Positions 30,422 through 32,156 of a stretch of DNA of 32,156 nucleotides are shown here, piece by piece. The stretch lies in contig JAISWZ010000335.1 of the NCBI GenBank assembly GCA_031270945.1, forward strand, positions 1 through 32,156, in the 5' to 3' direction. How positions within the stretch are numbered: the first letter of the stretch is position 1; each line of letters begins with the position of its first letter. Below the pieces are notes generated by a model that saw nothing but the letters and a program-made list of their open reading frames with translations, did not search any database and was not told the origin of the DNA. This stretch comes from Clostridiales bacterium (GTDB lineage Bacteria > Bacillota > Clostridia > Lachnospirales > WQUN01). The position numbers were made by a program, and so were the translations under genes.

Positions 30422-31716
30422 GCTTTTGCAAGCCGGGCTTGGCTGCCACGAAAGCCCAATAAGGATCTTAAGTGCAAATTCCTGTCATCACATTTTTTTA
30501 ACGATTTAATATTTCCTTGCTTACATTATGACGCGGACTAAGCGCTTCGTGTTCTAGCTTTTTTCATTTTCTTAAATCAATATTATTAAAAACCTCTCGC
30601 TGCCATGTCGCATTTTGTCGATATTTTCCGAATTATTGCAAACTTTTTCTTAAAATTGTACAGGCAAACATTCTTCGATAATTCTTGCCCTCGATAGCCC
30701 CAGCCATCTAAACGCGCCGATGCATACTGTATCGCCTTTTTCAAGAATTTCATTGATACAATTACGATTTTCCCGCCCAGAATAAGGATTTCATAGTAAT
30801 ATCCCGAATAAATGACGCACATTTTTACATTGCGTGGCCTGATAAAAACATTTGCTTGCATCTCTTGAAACACTAGAGTATAATTCTTTACGAAGGTTTT
30901 TCATCACAGCAAACTAAACGGATGGTTAAACGGCAAGCTCTGTCAATATCGAATTGATCTGAATTACAGTTCAGGCTTGAAAGTGACGAGAGTTCTTGGC
31001 GCGTTGCGCGCTAAAGTTCCGTGAGCAAACAAAATGTATCAGGGCTGGACGCGCATGGTTAGCCAGATCCCATGACTCCGCCACATGCTCTATGGCCGAA
31101 TAGATCGACCGAGCGGAAGAATGCATTATGGCATGGGTATCACTTGCGGCTCAGACAGATGAGACAGCAAATCAAGGGCAGATACGCGCTCAGCCTGAGT
31201 CGGGACTACCTGATTTAACAGACAGAATATTGGTTGGTACTGGTATGGAGATTCATCCGAAAAATCAAGGTGTTTGGATCTCAAACAGCTCTTGTCTCGT
31301 ATATGAAAAAGCAAACGATTATCAGTTATGCGACATATAACCATTAGTGAAATCTAAAGAAAATTTTATACATATTTTAGAGATGTTTGTGCCATGGTTT
31401 ATGAATTTTCAAGTAATCACTGAATGTCTTACCTGAAACGATTGTTTATGTTTCAGCAAATTGCTATTGTTGCGATCAAAAAGCTCATGCACAGCTCATG
31501 CAATTTAAGATAAAAGAGCGCAAATGCCTGAATTAAGCCTTCTTACTAAACTATACCACCAGTAAGAAGAAATCGCTTTCGCCAGCATAAAAGTCAGACA
31601 AGCAATTAATAGCGCGAATCCAAGCATTATATAAAGGTTAGTGTCGTCGCCAGTCGTACGCAACTCAAATAATTCACCGACTTTAATTCATAAAGGAGGC
31701 CTGAATAAAAATCTTT
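30422..31716. other. About 1.3 kb without a recognisable gene
   Basis: The longest frames (95 codons on the minus strand from 30873; 70 codons on the plus strand from 31128) have no convincing ribosome binding site and resemble no family I know. I see no palindromic element of the main family here. A short direct repeat AGCTCATGCA occurs twice near 31483-31503. Confidence 0.5.
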
Positions 31717-31840
31717 CTTGACATGGCATCTATACGAATGAGCGGTAAAAGATTTATTTATCACCAACGCAATAGCACACTGCTTCGTTGGCCAACGATA
31801 AATAAACGCTCATCATTGCAAAATAGCTGCTCATGTCAAG
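31717..31840. repeat. 124-nt nested palindrome upstream of the right-edge gene
   Basis: Four arm pairs nest in order: CTTGACATG (31717-31725) with 31832-31840, ATGAGCG (31738-31744) with 31807-31813, TTTATTTATC (31753-31762) with 31797-31806, and CCAACG (31764-31769) with 31786-31791. All are exact complements. It ends 83 bases before the start codon at 31924 and differs in sequence from the main palindromic family. Confidence 0.75.
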
Positions 31841-31923
31841 CCCTCATTGTTTTTGCGCCTTCAAGGCGATACCAGGATATAGATACGCTCAACTTCATTC
31901 GCAACAGTTCAGGAGGAATTTGT

Positions 31924-32156
31924 ATGTACGTCAGTCAGAGAATAAGGGCTTTGTCCATCCTAATGGCGGCGCTGCTCACATTCTCTCTCTTTCCAACCAC
32001 AGCCCTATCGGCTGGCCCCGAGGACTCGGTTATCTACAACCTTGGATCCCGGAATGTAACAGTCGACTATGACAGTTCAGCCGAAGAAACGGCGAACCAC
32101 AAGATCTTCAACGACGATGGAAGCTACACCATCCAGCTTGAAGACAACGCGTTTTT
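31924..32156 (+). CDS. Secreted protein of unknown function, N-terminus only (partial)
   Basis: The frame is open to the end of the window (77 complete codons). AGGAGG lies 6-7 bases before the ATG. The N-terminus is a good signal peptide: a basic start (MYVSQRIRALS), a hydrophobic core (ILMAALLTFSLF) and a likely cleavage site after TALSA. The mature part begins with GPEDSVIYNLGSRNVTVDYD and continues as polar, probably beta-rich sequence (NDDGSYTIQLEDNAF). I do not recognise the family from this fragment. A 124-nt palindrome lies just upstream. Confidence 0.8.
   Translation, partial: MYVSQRIRALSILMAALLTFSLFPTTALSAGPEDSVIYNLGSRNVTVDYDSSAEETANHKIFNDDGSYTIQLEDNAF

Noticed and set aside
30586-30873. 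Minus-strand frame of 95 codons
   Set aside because: GTG start without a ribosome binding site, no recognisable motif and no neighbour that supports it.
31128-31340. Plus-strand frame of 70 codons
   Set aside because: No binding site and a protein-like pattern is absent. The frame at 31924 with AGGAGG is the convincing start in this area.

Overview
The window looks like the chromosome of a motile, Gram-positive-type anaerobe, most likely a clostridial member of the Bacillota. The evidence is AAGGAGG-type ribosome binding sites before most genes, two flagellins and a fliD-fliT-fliS cluster of clostridial type, sigma-28 (SigD/FliA) promoter matches, tRNA genes without an encoded CCA end, and secreted proteases carrying stalk (copper-amine-oxidase N-terminal type) domains. 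I cannot name a genus.

Layout: (1) 1-91 is the start of a HAD-family hydrolase leaving the window on the minus strand. (2) 226-882 holds one tRNA-Asp and three near-identical tRNA-Asn genes. (3) 1042-2331 is an AAA-ATPase-like gene that has lost its C-terminal nuclease-like part. (4) 3376-6224 is a minus-strand flagellar operon: cap protein FliD, a FliT/FlgN-like chaperone and FliS. (5) 6866-9185 has two flagellin genes on the plus strand, followed by three tandem paralogous family-2 glycosyltransferases with C-terminal helical repeats (9367-12938). These are good candidates for flagellin or surface glycosylation. (6) On the minus strand follow a Rossmann-fold protein, a LicC-like nucleotidyltransferase, a membrane-anchored transglutaminase-like protein and two large secreted subtilases (13131-21713). 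(7) 21714-24118 has no convincing gene. It holds a 15-bp minisatellite and an array of almost ten 114-bp tandem repeats. (8) 24119-25660 encodes an ECF sigma factor fused to a transmembrane helix and a long Pro/Thr-rich tail. Divergent from it, 26431-30372 encodes a 1313-residue Ser/Thr kinase with a transmembrane segment and a leucine-rich-repeat ectodomain. (9) After about 1.5 kb without a recognised gene, a secreted protein starts at 31924 and runs off the right edge.

Two things stand out. First, a dispersed palindromic element with ends of the type GTGCATATCCCAAAATT/AATTTTGGGATATGCAC occurs at least 14 times as full, shortened or minimal copies. It sits in intergenic gaps, against stop codons, against ribosome binding sites, in the N-terminal codons of the FliT-like gene and in the predicted -35 box of the kinase. 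Second, the membrane-tethered sigma factor and the receptor-like kinase are divergently transcribed neighbours. The cytoplasmic arm of the kinase carries six copies of a GT(V/I)(V/I)D-centred module that matches the pThr-x-x-Asp pattern recognised by many FHA domains. Together they suggest an undescribed surface-sensing and phosphorylation circuit. This is inference from architecture and position only.
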